DNA of 64,000 nucleotides from Arcanobacterium ihumii (GCF_900604515.1 NZ_UWOS01000001.1:62001-126000), one strand, 5' to 3'. Positions 45,465 through 55,096 are shown, numbered from the stretch's first letter. Numbers and translations are program-made. The notes: generated by a model from the letters alone, not told the origin.

Positions 45465-46161
45465 GATCGAGTGGAACTCCAGAATCGATTCGCCCGTAGG
45501 CATCTTCGCAGGCAACTAACTTAGCAGCTTTTTGTGACGTTGCCTTGCCAATCCCCCACAGTGCTTCGCCAAAATAGGCGAATGCGGTGTATTCACGGGC
45601 ATGATCTGGACCTTCACCTTCAACACGGTAGCTCAGTTCTTCCTTAAACCCAAGCGTACGTGCTTTTTCTTCGACGGCTGTTCGCCAGTCCAAAGCCGGA
45701 CCCATCTTCGTTGCATCCTCAATCTTTGGGTTGATATGGTGCTCCACAATCTTCCTAGTCACATCGATTCCGTGCTCTAGGTAGGTGGCTGCGATCAGCG
45801 CTTCTACGGTGTCGGAAAGAATCGATTCCTTTCGTCTTCCACCGCTTCGTTCTTCACCTATGCCAAGCAAAATATAGTCTCCGATTCCAAGCTCTCTGGC
45901 AACCTGAGCTAGGGCTCTTTCGGAAACTGCCGCAGACTTAATCTTAGACATATCTCCTTCCGAAGATTCATCGAAGTCGTGGAAAATTCGATCTGCTGCA
46001 AAGAAGCCCAATACCGAATCACCTAAGAACTCTAGACGCTCGTTATGTCCACATTGGTGTTCAAATGCCCATGAGCGATGCGTTAAGGCACGCTCTAGGA
46101 TTGCATCTTCTAGAGCAACTCCCCATTTCTTCAGAAGTGGTTTCCGATCAGTTTTATGCAT
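45457..46161 (-). CDS. rnc: Ribonuclease III
   Basis: Double-strand-specific endoribonuclease for rRNA and mRNA processing. 234 residues: catalytic domain with ERLEFLGDSVLGF (Glu, Asp ligands) near 42-55 and DTVEALIAATYLE near 115, then a dsRNA-binding domain (about 160-225). AAAGGTAACC before the ATG at 46161; the longer frame from 46209 lies in the upstream gene. Order DUF177-rnc-mutM with no rpmF between. Confidence 0.96.
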   Translation of the reverse strand: MHKTDRKPLLKKWGVALEDAILERALTHRSWAFEHQCGHNERLEFLGDSVLGFFAADRIFHDFDESSEGDMSKIKSAAVSERALAQVARELGIGDYILLGIGEERSGGRRKESILSDTVEALIAATYLEHGIDVTRKIVEHHINPKIEDATKMGPALDWRTAVEEKARTLGFKEELSYRVEGEGPDHAREYTAFAYFGEALWGIGKATSQKAAKLVACEDAYGRIDSGVPLDHA

Positions 46162-46723
46162 GGTTACCTTTGTTTTCGAGCTCGGCAGCAAGTGCGGCAA
46201 GACCGTCAAAGCGAGGATCTAGGAATTCATGTGTGTGGTCATCGGGAAGTTCATTCCAGCGTTCGCCACATTCTTGGCATAAGCCTTCACAGTCCTCTTC
46301 ACAAAGGGGAGTAAATGGCATCGAGAGCACAATCGAATCACGAAGAATTGGTTCTAGGTCGATGTGGTCGTCTTCAATCAGAGGCAAATCATCCGCTTCT
46401 TCGTCACCCTCGTCTTGCAGAGCTTTGGCACTCTCCGGATAGAAGATCAATTCGGCAACGGTTTCGTGAGCGTCGTCGTGCAGCTCAGTGAGGCATCGGG
46501 CACAGCGCCCTTCAAGCGTCACATCCACCGTCCCCTGGATCAAGACTCCTTCGGAAACGGATTGGAACATCAGATTTGCTTTGAGCGCACTTCCAGGGAC
46601 AACCCGAAGAAGCTCAACTCCAAAATCTTCAGGAGTCTCAAAAACATACGACTGGTGCCGAACCGACCCCTCTTGGCGCGGTAGGTCCACAATAGAAACT
46701 ACAAATGGCGACCGAAGATCCAT
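46154..46723 (-). CDS. YceD/DUF177 family protein
   Basis: 189 residues with the family's C-x2-C motifs (GRCARCLTE near 83, and PLCEEDCEGLCQECGERWN near 150), thought to bind zinc. In E. coli the homologue YceD affects 23S rRNA processing and normally precedes rpmF; here rpmF is absent and rnc follows with an eight-base overlap. An acidic insertion (DEGDEEADDLPLIEDDHIDL) lies in the middle. Confidence 0.9.
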   Translation of the reverse strand: MDLRSPFVVSIVDLPRQEGSVRHQSYVFETPEDFGVELLRVVPGSALKANLMFQSVSEGVLIQGTVDVTLEGRCARCLTELHDDAHETVAELIFYPESAKALQDEGDEEADDLPLIEDDHIDLEPILRDSIVLSMPFTPLCEEDCEGLCQECGERWNELPDDHTHEFLDPRFDGLAALAAELENKGNHA

Positions 46724-46778
46724 AATGTTTCCTCTCTGATAGTTCCTTGGTATTCCAAGGGGAAAATATCTAGTGACG

Positions 46779-47357
46779 TTACAGTTCAGCTTCTTCAGAT
46801 GACATCACATCTTGAGCAATATCGTCATCACGTCGATCGGCAATAACACCGCGGCCAGCCGCAATTTGGTGCTGGATGGAATCGATTTCGTTCTGAATTG
46901 TTACAAGTTCCTGAGCCAAGTTTTCTAAAGCGGCATCGGAATAGTCGTCGGCTCCTCGCTTCACGCGATCAGCCCTTGACTTTGCTTCGTCGAGTATACG
47001 TGCAGATTGCGACTTTGCCGCAATCGTGATGGAGTCCTGGGAAACCAATCGAGACGCTTGTTCACGAGCTTCAGCCAAAATTTGGTCTGCTTCTTGATTA
47101 GCCTGAGACGTAATATCCTCGGCTCGATCCCTTGCCTCGTTAGATACCGCCGCAGCATCTTGCAATACAGAATCCGCGGCAACAATCTGTGCCGGGACAA
47201 TATCCCGTGCCGTTTGAAGCAAATCAAGCACTTCGCTTCTATTAATCAACACAGAAGCCGAAAGTGGCATTGACTTAGCGTTCTCTACGATTTCAGTGAT
47301 TTCTTCCAAAATCTCGAGTAGGGATGCACCTGTTTCATCGATGTCATGTGAGGTCAT
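46779..47357 (-). CDS. sepIVA: DivIVA-like coiled-coil protein, SepIVA-like
   Basis: 192 residues, almost all helical with long coiled coils (about 25-60 and 65-165; EDITSQANQEADQILAEARE). It occupies the same place (between coaD/rsmD side and DUF177-rnc) as mycobacterial SepIVA (Rv2927c), an essential septation protein with a DivIVA-type domain. Its start overlaps the coaD stop (ATGA). The function in septum formation is inferred from synteny and composition. Confidence 0.75.
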   Translation of the reverse strand: MTSHDIDETGASLLEILEEITEIVENAKSMPLSASVLINRSEVLDLLQTARDIVPAQIVAADSVLQDAAAVSNEARDRAEDITSQANQEADQILAEAREQASRLVSQDSITIAAKSQSARILDEAKSRADRVKRGADDYSDAALENLAQELVTIQNEIDSIQHQIAAGRGVIADRRDDDIAQDVMSSEEAEL

Positions 47358-47833
47358 TTTGTTTCCACTTTCTTTTTGAGTGCAATAGCCACATTGCGAG
47401 GAACAAGATCCTCGATTGGTCCTCCGTGAGAGGCAATATCCTTAACGAACGAGGATGCCACGTGCCCGAGCGCTGGATCGCCCATAATAAAAATTGTTTC
47501 TATCCCCGAAAGATGACGGTTGAGAAGTGACATAGCTTGTTCAGCATCATAATCCGCAGCGCCACGCAGTCCTTTAACAATCGCCGCCGCATTCTTTCGA
47601 ACAGCAAAATCAGCAATCAGCCCATCGACGAACTCAACGTGCACTCCGTCGATATCAGCCAACGCACCCTGAGCGAGACTTAGCCGATCCTCGTCGGAAA
47701 AGAAATAATTCTTATGCGCATTGCGTGCAACAGCAACAATCACTTCGTCGAACATACCGCGAGCACGTTTGACTACGTCAACGTGTCCTGAGGTAATGGG
47801 ATCAAAAGATCCTGGGCAAACAGCTATAGTCAT
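47354..47833 (-). CDS. coaD: Pantetheine-phosphate adenylyltransferase
   Basis: Penultimate step of coenzyme A synthesis. 159 residues: CPGSFDPITSGHVDVVKRA with the T/HxGH motif, RGAADYDAEQAM, and IMGDPALGHVASSFVKDIASHGG in parts; the usual ISSSLVK reads VASSFVK. Overlaps rsmD by four bases and sepIVA by four bases, so a translationally coupled run. Confidence 0.96.
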   Translation of the reverse strand: MTIAVCPGSFDPITSGHVDVVKRARGMFDEVIVAVARNAHKNYFFSDEDRLSLAQGALADIDGVHVEFVDGLIADFAVRKNAAAIVKGLRGAADYDAEQAMSLLNRHLSGIETIFIMGDPALGHVASSFVKDIASHGGPIEDLVPRNVAIALKKKVETK

Positions 47834-48399
47834 GAGTCTAGTTTATGCCCTAATTCTGAACGAATCGCGCTCCACACTCGGGTATCTCCCCACTTTCGTT
47901 CGTCGTCTAGTTCAAAACCAGAAGGCCATTGTGGCTCTGGAGATTTCTTATCACGTTCGACGACGATCATCCCGTCCTCCGCCACGTGCAGTACTGCAAG
48001 CCCAAGTACCTGCGCTAATTCATCTTCAGTGTAGGCATACGGCGGGTCAATAAAGATAAGGTCAAAGGTTGGAACCGCCTGTGATACCAGGTAAGTTTCC
48101 ACTTTTTGATTAAGGACTGTGATTTTTAATCCGGTTACCCGAGCGTTGTCCGTAATTATTTTCGCTGCAGAGCCTGCGGCTTCCACACAGACAACGGAGG
48201 AGGCACCTCGTGAAGCAGCTTCGAGACCGAGCGCTCCCGATCCTGCAAAAAGATCAAGAACCGCGCAGTTTCGTATATAACCGTAGTGATCAAGGCGCGA
48301 AAATAGCGCTTCTCTTACTCTTTCCGAGGTCGGGCGGGTGCCCGACTTCGGAACTTTAAGGTTGCGCCCTCCGGCAGTGCCAGCAACGATCCGAGTCAT
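47830..48399 (-). CDS. rsmD: 16S rRNA (guanine966-N2)-methyltransferase
   Basis: Methylates G966 of 16S rRNA. About 190 residues: RIVAGTAGGRNLKVP, TRPTSERVREALFSRL, VLDLFAGSGALGLEAASRGA and the catalytic FIDPPYAYTEDE. Three codons could start (GTG 48405, ATG 48402, ATG 48399); AAGGGG is best spaced for 48399. It follows recG, whose stop overlaps the start region. Confidence 0.94.
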   Translation of the reverse strand: MTRIVAGTAGGRNLKVPKSGTRPTSERVREALFSRLDHYGYIRNCAVLDLFAGSGALGLEAASRGASSVVCVEAAGSAAKIITDNARVTGLKITVLNQKVETYLVSQAVPTFDLIFIDPPYAYTEDELAQVLGLAVLHVAEDGMIVVERDKKSPEPQWPSGFELDDERKWGDTRVWSAIRSELGHKLDS

Positions 48400-48401
48400 C
48401 A

Positions 48402-50672
48402 TCACCCCTTCTCTAGATAGGCGGATTCTGAACTATTTTCAAGTTCTTCGATAATAGCTACCAGAGCCGGATAAGATCCCAAGCTAGGATCTCTCTCCAC
48501 AACGCCGAATGCAAAATCTTTTGCCCGCGTAATTATCTTTTCGTCCTTTAATACGCTGAGGAAACGAAGCCCACTTCCCCGGCCTGACTGCTGTGCACCA
48601 AGCACATTACCTTCGGCACGAAGGTCAAGATCCTTTTGAGCAAGTTTGAATCCGTCGGTGGTTTGAGCAAAAGCGTTAAGACGCTCCTGAGCAATCGTTC
48701 CTTCCGGAGCTGAGTGAAGTGCAAGGCACAGGCCCGGGCGACTTCCCCGGCCAATGCGTCCACGTAGCTGATGAAGCTGCGAAAGTCCAAACCGATCAGC
48801 ATCCATAATGACCATTAGCGAAGCATTCGGTACATCCACGCCGACCTCAATGACCGTTGTTGAAACAAGAACGTCAATGCGACCACGACTAAAATCGTGC
48901 ATAACGGCACTTTTTTCTTCCGGTCGCATTTGCCCGTGCAAAATGGCGATAGTTTTACCTTCAAACTCGGGTTTCATACGTAATAGGGTGGCCAGATTTT
49001 CCACCGAATACAGTTCTCGATCATCCTCTGCTTCAAAGGGAGCTAATTCCTTCGCTGTTTCTGTTTCTGTGCCGACGCCAAATCTAGCTGTGTCGTCATT
49101 ATCCTCAGAAGCAGTGGGAGAAATTCGTGAACACACGACGTATACCTGACCCCCGGCGTCGATTTCCTCGCGCGCACGCTCCCAGATCCTATCGACCCAC
49201 GCGCTCTTCCACGAAGGAACCACATTGGTTTGGATCGGAGATCGCCCTTTCGGTAGCTCATCAAGGATCGACACATTGAGGTCTCCGAAGGACGTCATTG
49301 CAACTGTGCGAGGAATCGGAGTTGCCGTCATCACAAGCATATGTGCACCTTCAGCGAGTTTGTCACGTTGATCTACTCCGAACCGATGTTGTTCATCCAC
49401 TACTAAAAGTCCCAAAAACGGAATCTGAACGTTTTCCTGGATCAATGCGTGAGTGCCGATGATTAACTGGGCTTCACCCGCAGCCATCCGCAACAATGCA
49501 TTTCGTTTTTCTTTCGCAGGCATTGAACCCGTCAGAAGCTCAAGCCGTATGGCACTCTCAGGAGCACCGAGCATCCCGCCCTTGGCAAGATCGCCGAGCA
49601 AGAATTCCAGAGATTTTCGGTGTTGCTGGGCAAGAACTTCCGTGGGAGCAAGAAGTACTGCTTGATTGCCTGCATCAATAGCCTGGAGCATAGCACGTAC
49701 AGCAACAATGGTTTTACCAGTACCAACGTCACCTTGTAAGAGGCGGCGCATAGGAATCGCAAGTTCGAGGTCATGTGCAATTACCTCACCCACCGCTTTT
49801 TGCCCTCGCGTAAGCTCAAACGGCAAGCTCTGATCAAAAGCAGTGAGTGCAAGCCCATCTCTGGATTTACACATCGGAGCAGGGTTTTGTTTGGAGCGCT
49901 CGGATCGGCGCGCCAAAATAGTCTGTAAAATCGTTGCTTCTTCGTACTTCATCCGCTCCTGGGCTTGCATCCACTGCGCCTCAGTTTGCGGCTGATGTAG
50001 CGCTCTAATCGCTTCAAATTTACTTGGAATCCCCAATTCTTTTCGCCATTCAAGTGGAAGAGGATCCGGTAAATTGCCCTGGTTTAAATATGGCAGAACG
50101 ACGTCGATCGCCTTCGCGATTTGCCACGAAGGCACCTTCGATGCCGCATGATAGATAGGGATCGGACGTGCAATTTTTTCCGCATCTACGGCATCGTCGT
50201 CGTCCAAAAGATCATATTCAGGATGCGTGAGCTGGAGCGCACCGCGGTATGACGATACTGTTCCAGAGAAAATGGCGAGAGTTCCGACGCCAAGTTTCGA
50301 TGCATGGAATTTTAATGGACGATCGTATTTCGCGAAGAAAGTAAGTTCGAGTTCATGAACACCCTCAGCAATATTGACTGTAAGAATGTATCCGCGTCGG
50401 TTGTTCATGGGTCTGATCGAGTTAGACAAAACTCGAGCAACCACGGTGACTGAATCACCATCATTCACGGCATCAATTGCCATCAGCTCACCACGTCGAG
50501 CCAATCGAAATGGAGTATGAAGGATTAAATCGTTAACCGTATACAAGTTCAGCCGAGCGAGGGCATTGGCTGAGCGTTTACCTAGAAGCCGATCCAAGGG
50601 AGAGAAAAGAATGCCGCATTCTTCGGACCTTAACGCCGAGGAAACACTAAAATCGTCACCCTTTTCATTCAC
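48402..50672 (-). CDS. recG: ATP-dependent DNA helicase RecG
   Basis: Branch-migration helicase for stalled forks and Holliday junctions. 756 residues: wedge/OB domain at the N-terminus, helicase domain with Walker A GDVGTGKT near 305, DEQH box VVDEQHRFGVDQRD, TATPIPRTVAMTSFGDL, and the C-terminal QLRGRIGRGSRPGLC with the TRG motif region. A 60-residue acidic insertion (SEDNDDTARFGVGTETE) lies in helicase domain 2. First gene of the recG-rsmD-coaD-sepIVA run. Confidence 0.96.
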   Translation of the reverse strand: MNEKGDDFSVSSALRSEECGILFSPLDRLLGKRSANALARLNLYTVNDLILHTPFRLARRGELMAIDAVNDGDSVTVVARVLSNSIRPMNNRRGYILTVNIAEGVHELELTFFAKYDRPLKFHASKLGVGTLAIFSGTVSSYRGALQLTHPEYDLLDDDDAVDAEKIARPIPIYHAASKVPSWQIAKAIDVVLPYLNQGNLPDPLPLEWRKELGIPSKFEAIRALHQPQTEAQWMQAQERMKYEEATILQTILARRSERSKQNPAPMCKSRDGLALTAFDQSLPFELTRGQKAVGEVIAHDLELAIPMRRLLQGDVGTGKTIVAVRAMLQAIDAGNQAVLLAPTEVLAQQHRKSLEFLLGDLAKGGMLGAPESAIRLELLTGSMPAKEKRNALLRMAAGEAQLIIGTHALIQENVQIPFLGLLVVDEQHRFGVDQRDKLAEGAHMLVMTATPIPRTVAMTSFGDLNVSILDELPKGRSPIQTNVVPSWKSAWVDRIWERAREEIDAGGQVYVVCSRISPTASEDNDDTARFGVGTETETAKELAPFEAEDDRELYSVENLATLLRMKPEFEGKTIAILHGQMRPEEKSAVMHDFSRGRIDVLVSTTVIEVGVDVPNASLMVIMDADRFGLSQLHQLRGRIGRGSRPGLCLALHSAPEGTIAQERLNAFAQTTDGFKLAQKDLDLRAEGNVLGAQQSGRGSGLRFLSVLKDEKIITRAKDFAFGVVERDPSLGSYPALVAIIEELENSSESAYLEKG

Positions 50673-50758
50673 ATCTCAAGGATACAGTTTCGAGAGTAGG
50701 AATAGCGATTCATGATTATTAACGGAAGGAACGTGCCCAATACCACTGCTTCACCCAC

Positions 50759-50788
50759 TTGGTTAATATCTAGGTTATGCGATAGTAT
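50759..50788 (+). promoter_or_regulatory. Candidate rpmB promoter
   Basis: TTGGTT (50759-50764) and TAGTAT (50783-50788) are 18 bases apart. Transcription would begin near 50795 and give a leader of about 60 bases with a CGGACG/CGTCCG hairpin (50811-50829). Confidence 0.4.
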
Positions 50789-50853
50789 TTTTCAGTTGCC
50801 ATTTTGGTACCGGACGACGATCGCGTCCGATAAAACGAACGAAGGAGAAAACC

Positions 50854-51045
50854 GTGGCCTCTGTATGTGATGTCTGCGGCAAGGGCCCGGGCTTCGGCAA
50901 GAGCGTCTCGCACTCCCACGTGCGTACCAGCCGTCGCTGGAACCCGAACATTCAACGCGTTCGCGCACTCGTTAAGGGTGCTCCTAAGCGTCTGAATGTC
51001 TGCACCTCCTGCCTCAAGGCTGGTAAGGTTACCCGCAATATCTGA
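50854..51045 (+). CDS. rpmB: 50S ribosomal protein L28
   Basis: bL28, 63 residues. MASVCDVCGKGPGFGKSVSH, TSRRWNPNIQRVR and NVCTSCLKAGKV are standard. Two C-x2-C pairs (C5/C8 and C50/C53 approximately) mark the zinc-binding form. GTG start with GAAGGAGAAAACC upstream. Followed by a classical terminator. Confidence 0.97.
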   Translation: MASVCDVCGKGPGFGKSVSHSHVRTSRRWNPNIQRVRALVKGAPKRLNVCTSCLKAGKVTRNI

Positions 51046-51060
51046 TTGCGATTAAACGCT

Positions 51061-51089
51061 AAAAGCCCCACGGTTACGTGGGGCTTTTT
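51061..51089 (+). terminator. Rho-independent terminator of rpmB
   Basis: AAAAGCCCCACG-GTTA-CGTGGGGCTTTTT: 12-base stem with four-base loop and T run, 16 bases after the rpmB stop. Confidence 0.95.
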
Positions 51090-51219
51090 GTATACCATTG
51101 TTGTACGCCCCCTGTTCACACGTGTTGTCCAAAACGTAAAACTATTATCTCGCCATTTGACGCTCGTAATATACTAAACCCACACATTTTAAGAATTCAC
51201 TGCATGTCAAAGGAAACCC

Positions 51220-52647
51220 ATGCAAACTCACACGCACGAACAAGAGCACACCCAGCTCGAACGCAAACTTACGAGTGCCCAAATTTCTATGATCGCGCTC
51301 TCCGGTGCTCTGGGAACTGGACTATTCCTTGGTGCCGGCTCAACAATTTCGTTCGCTGGTCCAGCAACGATCATTTCCTATGCACTGGCCGGTTCCGTTG
51401 CACTATCCGTCGTGTGGGCATTAGCTGAAATGGTGAGTGCGCACCCTGTTCCCGGTGGGCACGGTGCTATTGCCGCAACTCATCTCGGTAAGCTAGGCGG
51501 ATACATTAGCCGCTGGAATTTCGCAATCACAATGCTCACTGCAGTCGGTGCCGAAGTCACCGCAGCCGCAACGTATTTCCAATACTGGTTCCCTAACCTA
51601 AACCTTGGTCTAGGAACTGTTCTTTGTTCAGTGTTTATCGTTGCACTTAATCTAGCCACGGTTAGGCTCTACGGAACCTCAGAATATTGGTTCTCCATGA
51701 TTAAAGTTACGGCTATCGTCATCTTCATTATCCTTGGTCTTGCTGTAATTTTTACCGGATGGCCAAGTTCAGATGAACCACTTGGCTTCGCCAACTTGAC
51801 CTCAGACGGAGGCTTCGCACCGAAAGGTGTAATCGGTATTCTCTTGGCCTCGTGCATGGCTGTATTCAGTTTCGGCGGGATTGAAAACGTTTCGGTATCT
51901 GCAGCCGAAAGTGAGCATCCTGAACGAGATATTCCACGTGCTGCATCTACCATGATCTGGCGCCTCTTGATCTTCTACATCCTTGTAATTGCAGTGATTG
52001 TGACGCTACAACCTTGGACCACTACTGTTGCAGAATCCGGTCAGGCCGATTCTTCTCCATTTGTAAAGGTTCTCGATTCTGCAGGGTTAGCAGGTGCAGG
52101 TCATATTATGAATGCAATCTTGATCGTGGCTGCACTTTCGGCCGCGAACGGCTGCCTATACACCGGCTCTCGCATGATTCACTCGCTTGCACTGGACGGG
52201 ATGGCTCCTCGTTTTGCAGCACGGACCACTCAACAAGGCGCTCCACGAGGCGCTGTTGGAATCGCTACGCTGTGCTTCTTCATCGCTTCTGCACTTGCTA
52301 TCTTCAGCCCAAATAGCGCCTTCATGAGCCTCTACGGCGCCGCAACCGTTGGAATTCTTGTTACTTGGGTGATGGTCATGCTTACCCACATCAAGTTCCG
52401 TCAGCACTGGAATACGCAAAACTTTGCACGCCCACCAGCCCGACTTTGGGGCGCTCCAGTAGTAAATATCGCGGTCATCATCATTTCGGTGGCGATCTTC
52501 ATTGCTTTACGCACGCTATTGCCTGTGGTATGGACTGCCGGCATCCCCTACCTAATTATTTTGTTCGCTTCCTTCTTTATCCTCAATGCTGTTCGTAAAC
52601 TGCCAGAGCCAGCTCCTCTAACTACGAGGATCGCAAAAGAAGACTAA
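51220..52647 (+). CDS. Amino acid permease (APC superfamily, AAT type)
   Basis: Membrane transporter of 475 residues with 12 helices. The first helix region ISMIALSGALGTGLFLGAGS and the segment FSFGGIENVSVSAAESEHPERDIPRA are the standard AAT-family signatures. The first 20 residues are rich in His, Thr and Glu (MQTHTHEQEHTQLER). Closest types are the GABA/aromatic/proline permeases; the substrate is not readable. AAAGGAAACCC before the ATG. Confidence 0.9.
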   Translation: MQTHTHEQEHTQLERKLTSAQISMIALSGALGTGLFLGAGSTISFAGPATIISYALAGSVALSVVWALAEMVSAHPVPGGHGAIAATHLGKLGGYISRWNFAITMLTAVGAEVTAAATYFQYWFPNLNLGLGTVLCSVFIVALNLATVRLYGTSEYWFSMIKVTAIVIFIILGLAVIFTGWPSSDEPLGFANLTSDGGFAPKGVIGILLASCMAVFSFGGIENVSVSAAESEHPERDIPRAASTMIWRLLIFYILVIAVIVTLQPWTTTVAESGQADSSPFVKVLDSAGLAGAGHIMNAILIVAALSAANGCLYTGSRMIHSLALDGMAPRFAARTTQQGAPRGAVGIATLCFFIASALAIFSPNSAFMSLYGAATVGILVTWVMVMLTHIKFRQHWNTQNFARPPARLWGAPVVNIAVIIISVAIFIALRTLLPVVWTAGIPYLIILFASFFILNAVRKLPEPAPLTTRIAKED

Positions 52648-52706
52648 TTCGCCCCTGAGCATCTAGCATTTTAGTTAATTCGCAAGTTTTGCGAAACATA
52701 CCATGC

Positions 52707-52752
52707 TGGTGGGGTTTGGTTGCGCTCAACTACGCACAACCAAACCCCACCA
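52707..52752. terminator. Bidirectional terminator between permease and thiL
   Basis: TGGTGGGGTTTGGTTG (52707-52722) is exactly complementary to 52737-52752; loop of 14 bases, ATTTTATT follows on the plus side. Confidence 0.88.
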
Positions 52753-52813
52753 TTTTATTAAGAATTGCAGGCTAAATAGATCGGGTAATAATTCTCTTTG
52801 CCACTGACCTAGA

Positions 52814-53779
52814 TTAATTATGGAAGTGATCCCAACCACCGGATGCAGCATACTCTGCACCATCAAGGGTTACGCGTCCGTTCATATCGGGTGCTTTTAC
52901 CGTACCAATAATTTTGAATCCCGCTGGAAGAATTGCATCGGGCCGCATAGTAGCAATAAACCCATGGTCCTCTCCCCCTTCGCAAATCCACTGCCGGCGA
53001 TCAGCCCCCACTCTTCCTGCTGCCTTACCAAGTTCGCCAAGGTCGCTCTTCAACGCATCCGTGTGAATATCAATCCACACTCTTGACCGTTTAGCAATCC
53101 TGCGAGCATCTTTAACGAGCCCATCTGAAACATCCATCATCGATGTCAACACTTGTGAATCTGAAGCCGCTAATGCTTGTACGAGCGGAGGTTTCGGGCG
53201 AAGGAAATCATCAATTAATCCGGCAAGATCGGATTCGATGTTCTCACGGGTAAAACCTGCGTCAAGAAGTGACATTCCGGCAATTCCATGACCAATAACG
53301 CCTGCGTGAATAAATAGATCCCCCGGCTGAGCTCCCGACCGAAGAACGGGATTCTTAATCTCGCCAAGTACGGTCACCGATATAGTGATGTATTCACCGC
53401 GAACTAGATCTCCCCCGTCAACCCCTACACCCAAGGGTTCACAAGCATCAGCCATTCCACGAGCAAAATCAAGCATCCAGTTAACTTCGGTCTCAGCAGG
53501 AAGAGCAAAACCCACCACCAAGGTGCGCGGGATCGCTCCCATCGCAGCTGAGTCAGCAAGATTTTGAGTAGCAGCCCGGTAACCGACGTCGTATCCTGTA
53601 GACCAATCGGTACGGAAGTGAACATTCTCATTCAACATATCGATTGAAACAGCAACGTTATTTCCAAAATCGAGCACCGCGCAATCATCACCACTAGGTA
53701 CGACGACGTTTTTTGCTTTGGGAAGCACTGAAACAAGGCGTGCAATGATTTCATCTTCAGAAAGATCTTTAACTCGCAT
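52814..53779 (-). CDS. thiL: Thiamine-monophosphate kinase
   Basis: Makes thiamine pyrophosphate from TMP; completes the pathway of the thiM-thiE-thiD operon at 17.7 kb. 321 residues, PurM-like fold: GDDCAVLDFG, AVSIDMLNENVHFRTDW, NLADSAAMGAIPRTLVVGFALP, GGDLVRG, MDVSDGLVKDA, and CEGGEDHGFIAT (the usual GGEDYEL reads GGEDHGF). No ribosome binding site; a CATGAT hexamer lies six bases before the ATG, suggesting leaderless mRNA. Confidence 0.94.
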   Translation of the reverse strand: MRVKDLSEDEIIARLVSVLPKAKNVVVPSGDDCAVLDFGNNVAVSIDMLNENVHFRTDWSTGYDVGYRAATQNLADSAAMGAIPRTLVVGFALPAETEVNWMLDFARGMADACEPLGVGVDGGDLVRGEYITISVTVLGEIKNPVLRSGAQPGDLFIHAGVIGHGIAGMSLLDAGFTRENIESDLAGLIDDFLRPKPPLVQALAASDSQVLTSMMDVSDGLVKDARRIAKRSRVWIDIHTDALKSDLGELGKAAGRVGADRRQWICEGGEDHGFIATMRPDAILPAGFKIIGTVKAPDMNGRVTLDGAEYAASGGWDHFHN

Positions 53780-53785
53780 AGAACA

Positions 53786-53791
53786 ATCATG
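53786..53791 (-). promoter_or_regulatory. Candidate -10 of leaderless thiL promoter
   Basis: CATGAT on the minus strand, followed by TGTTCT and the ATG at 53779. Weak match to TATAAT (four of six) but the spacing is the same as for proA and dcp, and no ribosome binding site is present. Confidence 0.35.
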
Positions 53792-53895
53792 CCATTTTTA
53801 CAGGAATGCCACGAAGCCGATAGCCTGTAAAAGCCGCAACCCAGACCGAGCTAGATGGGAATGAAACCTAAAGCCCTGTTACCAAGCCCAAAGGT

Positions 53896-55029
53896 TTAAT
53901 GCAAACCAGTTCCTCGTTCAAGGGCAAGCTGGATCAGCTCATCCACCAGTGCAGAGTAGCTAAGTCCTGCCTTCTCCCACATCACTGGATACATCGAGAA
54001 CGGAGTAAATCCGGGCATTGTGTTGATTTCATTAACTAAAACCTCACCATCGTCGGTGAGAAAGAAATCAACTCGAGTTAATCCCTCACATTCGAATGCA
54101 TCAAATGTCTTTACCGCCATCTCACGCATTCGTTCAGTTGTTTCAGCGTCAATCTCGGCTGGAATTTGCATCCTCAAACCATCGGTATCGATGTACTTAT
54201 GCTCAAAATCGTAGAAAGAAGAGTCTCGCTCAGAAAGCACTACTTCTCCTAAGTATGCTGCTTTGGAAGGAGAATCACCGCGCCCGCCAAGCACTGCACA
54301 TTCGATTTCGCGCCCGTTGATGCCCTGTTCAATGACAACCTTTGGATCAACGTCATGAGCAAGGTTTACGGCGGCATCGAGTTCCTCGATGGAGTTAACT
54401 CGCGAAATACCAAGGGACGAACCAGCACGCGCAGGCTTCACGTAGACTGGGAATTCTAGCGCTGCCGCTTCGCTGACCACTGTATCGTGCTCTGTATTCC
54501 AACGCCGACGGTTTGCCACTACATAAGGTCCAATTGGGATTCCCGCAGACTGAAGAACTACCTTCATAAAGCCTTTATCCATGCCGGCTGCCGAGGCAAA
54601 AACACCACATCCAACATAAGGAATATTTGCCATCTCAAGGAGCCCTTGAATGGTTCCGTCTTCACCAAATGCTCCATGAAGCAATGGAAATACGACGTCA
54701 ACAGGACCTAAAGACCGGATGATCCGACTTTCATCATCAGCGGCAACCACTAAGATTTCTTGCGAGCCGTTACCGGGACCAAAAATAATTCGTTCATCGC
54801 TTGAAGGAACCTCAGTCGACGCCGCGTTTAGCTGAAGTTTCGAGGAATCGCGCTCCCCCGGCACCCATGTACCGTCCTTGCGGATTGCGATGGAGACGAC
54901 GTCGTAACGGTCTTCATCAAGCGACGCCATTACGGCACCAGCCGTCGCACAGGAAATAGGGTGTTCACCAGACGCTCCGCCATAAATAAGAGCAATCCGA
55001 GTTTTCTTCGAGTCTGATTCCAATGTCAT
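53896..55029 (-). CDS. ddl: D-alanine--D-alanine ligase
   Basis: ATP-grasp enzyme making D-Ala-D-Ala for peptidoglycan. 377 residues: LIYGGASGEHPISCATA, FPLLHGAFGEDGTIQGLLE, MDKGFMKVVLQSAGIPI, VKPARAGSSLGISR, the omega-loop region and RVDFFLTDDGEVLVNEINTMPGFT in parts. The Glu/Ser/Tyr-type active residues of D-Ala-D-Ala (not D-Lac) ligases cannot be fully judged by eye. Next to murA, both for cell-wall synthesis, with about 67 bases between. Confidence 0.95.
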   Translation of the reverse strand: MTLESDSKKTRIALIYGGASGEHPISCATAGAVMASLDEDRYDVVSIAIRKDGTWVPGERDSSKLQLNAASTEVPSSDERIIFGPGNGSQEILVVAADDESRIIRSLGPVDVVFPLLHGAFGEDGTIQGLLEMANIPYVGCGVFASAAGMDKGFMKVVLQSAGIPIGPYVVANRRRWNTEHDTVVSEAAALEFPVYVKPARAGSSLGISRVNSIEELDAAVNLAHDVDPKVVIEQGINGREIECAVLGGRGDSPSKAAYLGEVVLSERDSSFYDFEHKYIDTDGLRMQIPAEIDAETTERMREMAVKTFDAFECEGLTRVDFFLTDDGEVLVNEINTMPGFTPFSMYPVMWEKAGLSYSALVDELIQLALERGTGLH

Positions 55030-55096
55030 GAGAAAGATTTTACTTCCGATAGAAACCTAGCGGGCGATAAACATAGCACGAAAGGCAAAAACTACG

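Noticed and set aside
47324-47530. Plus-strand frames antisense to sepIVA and coaD
   Set aside because: Shadows of overlapping minus-strand genes whose products are recognised with confidence.
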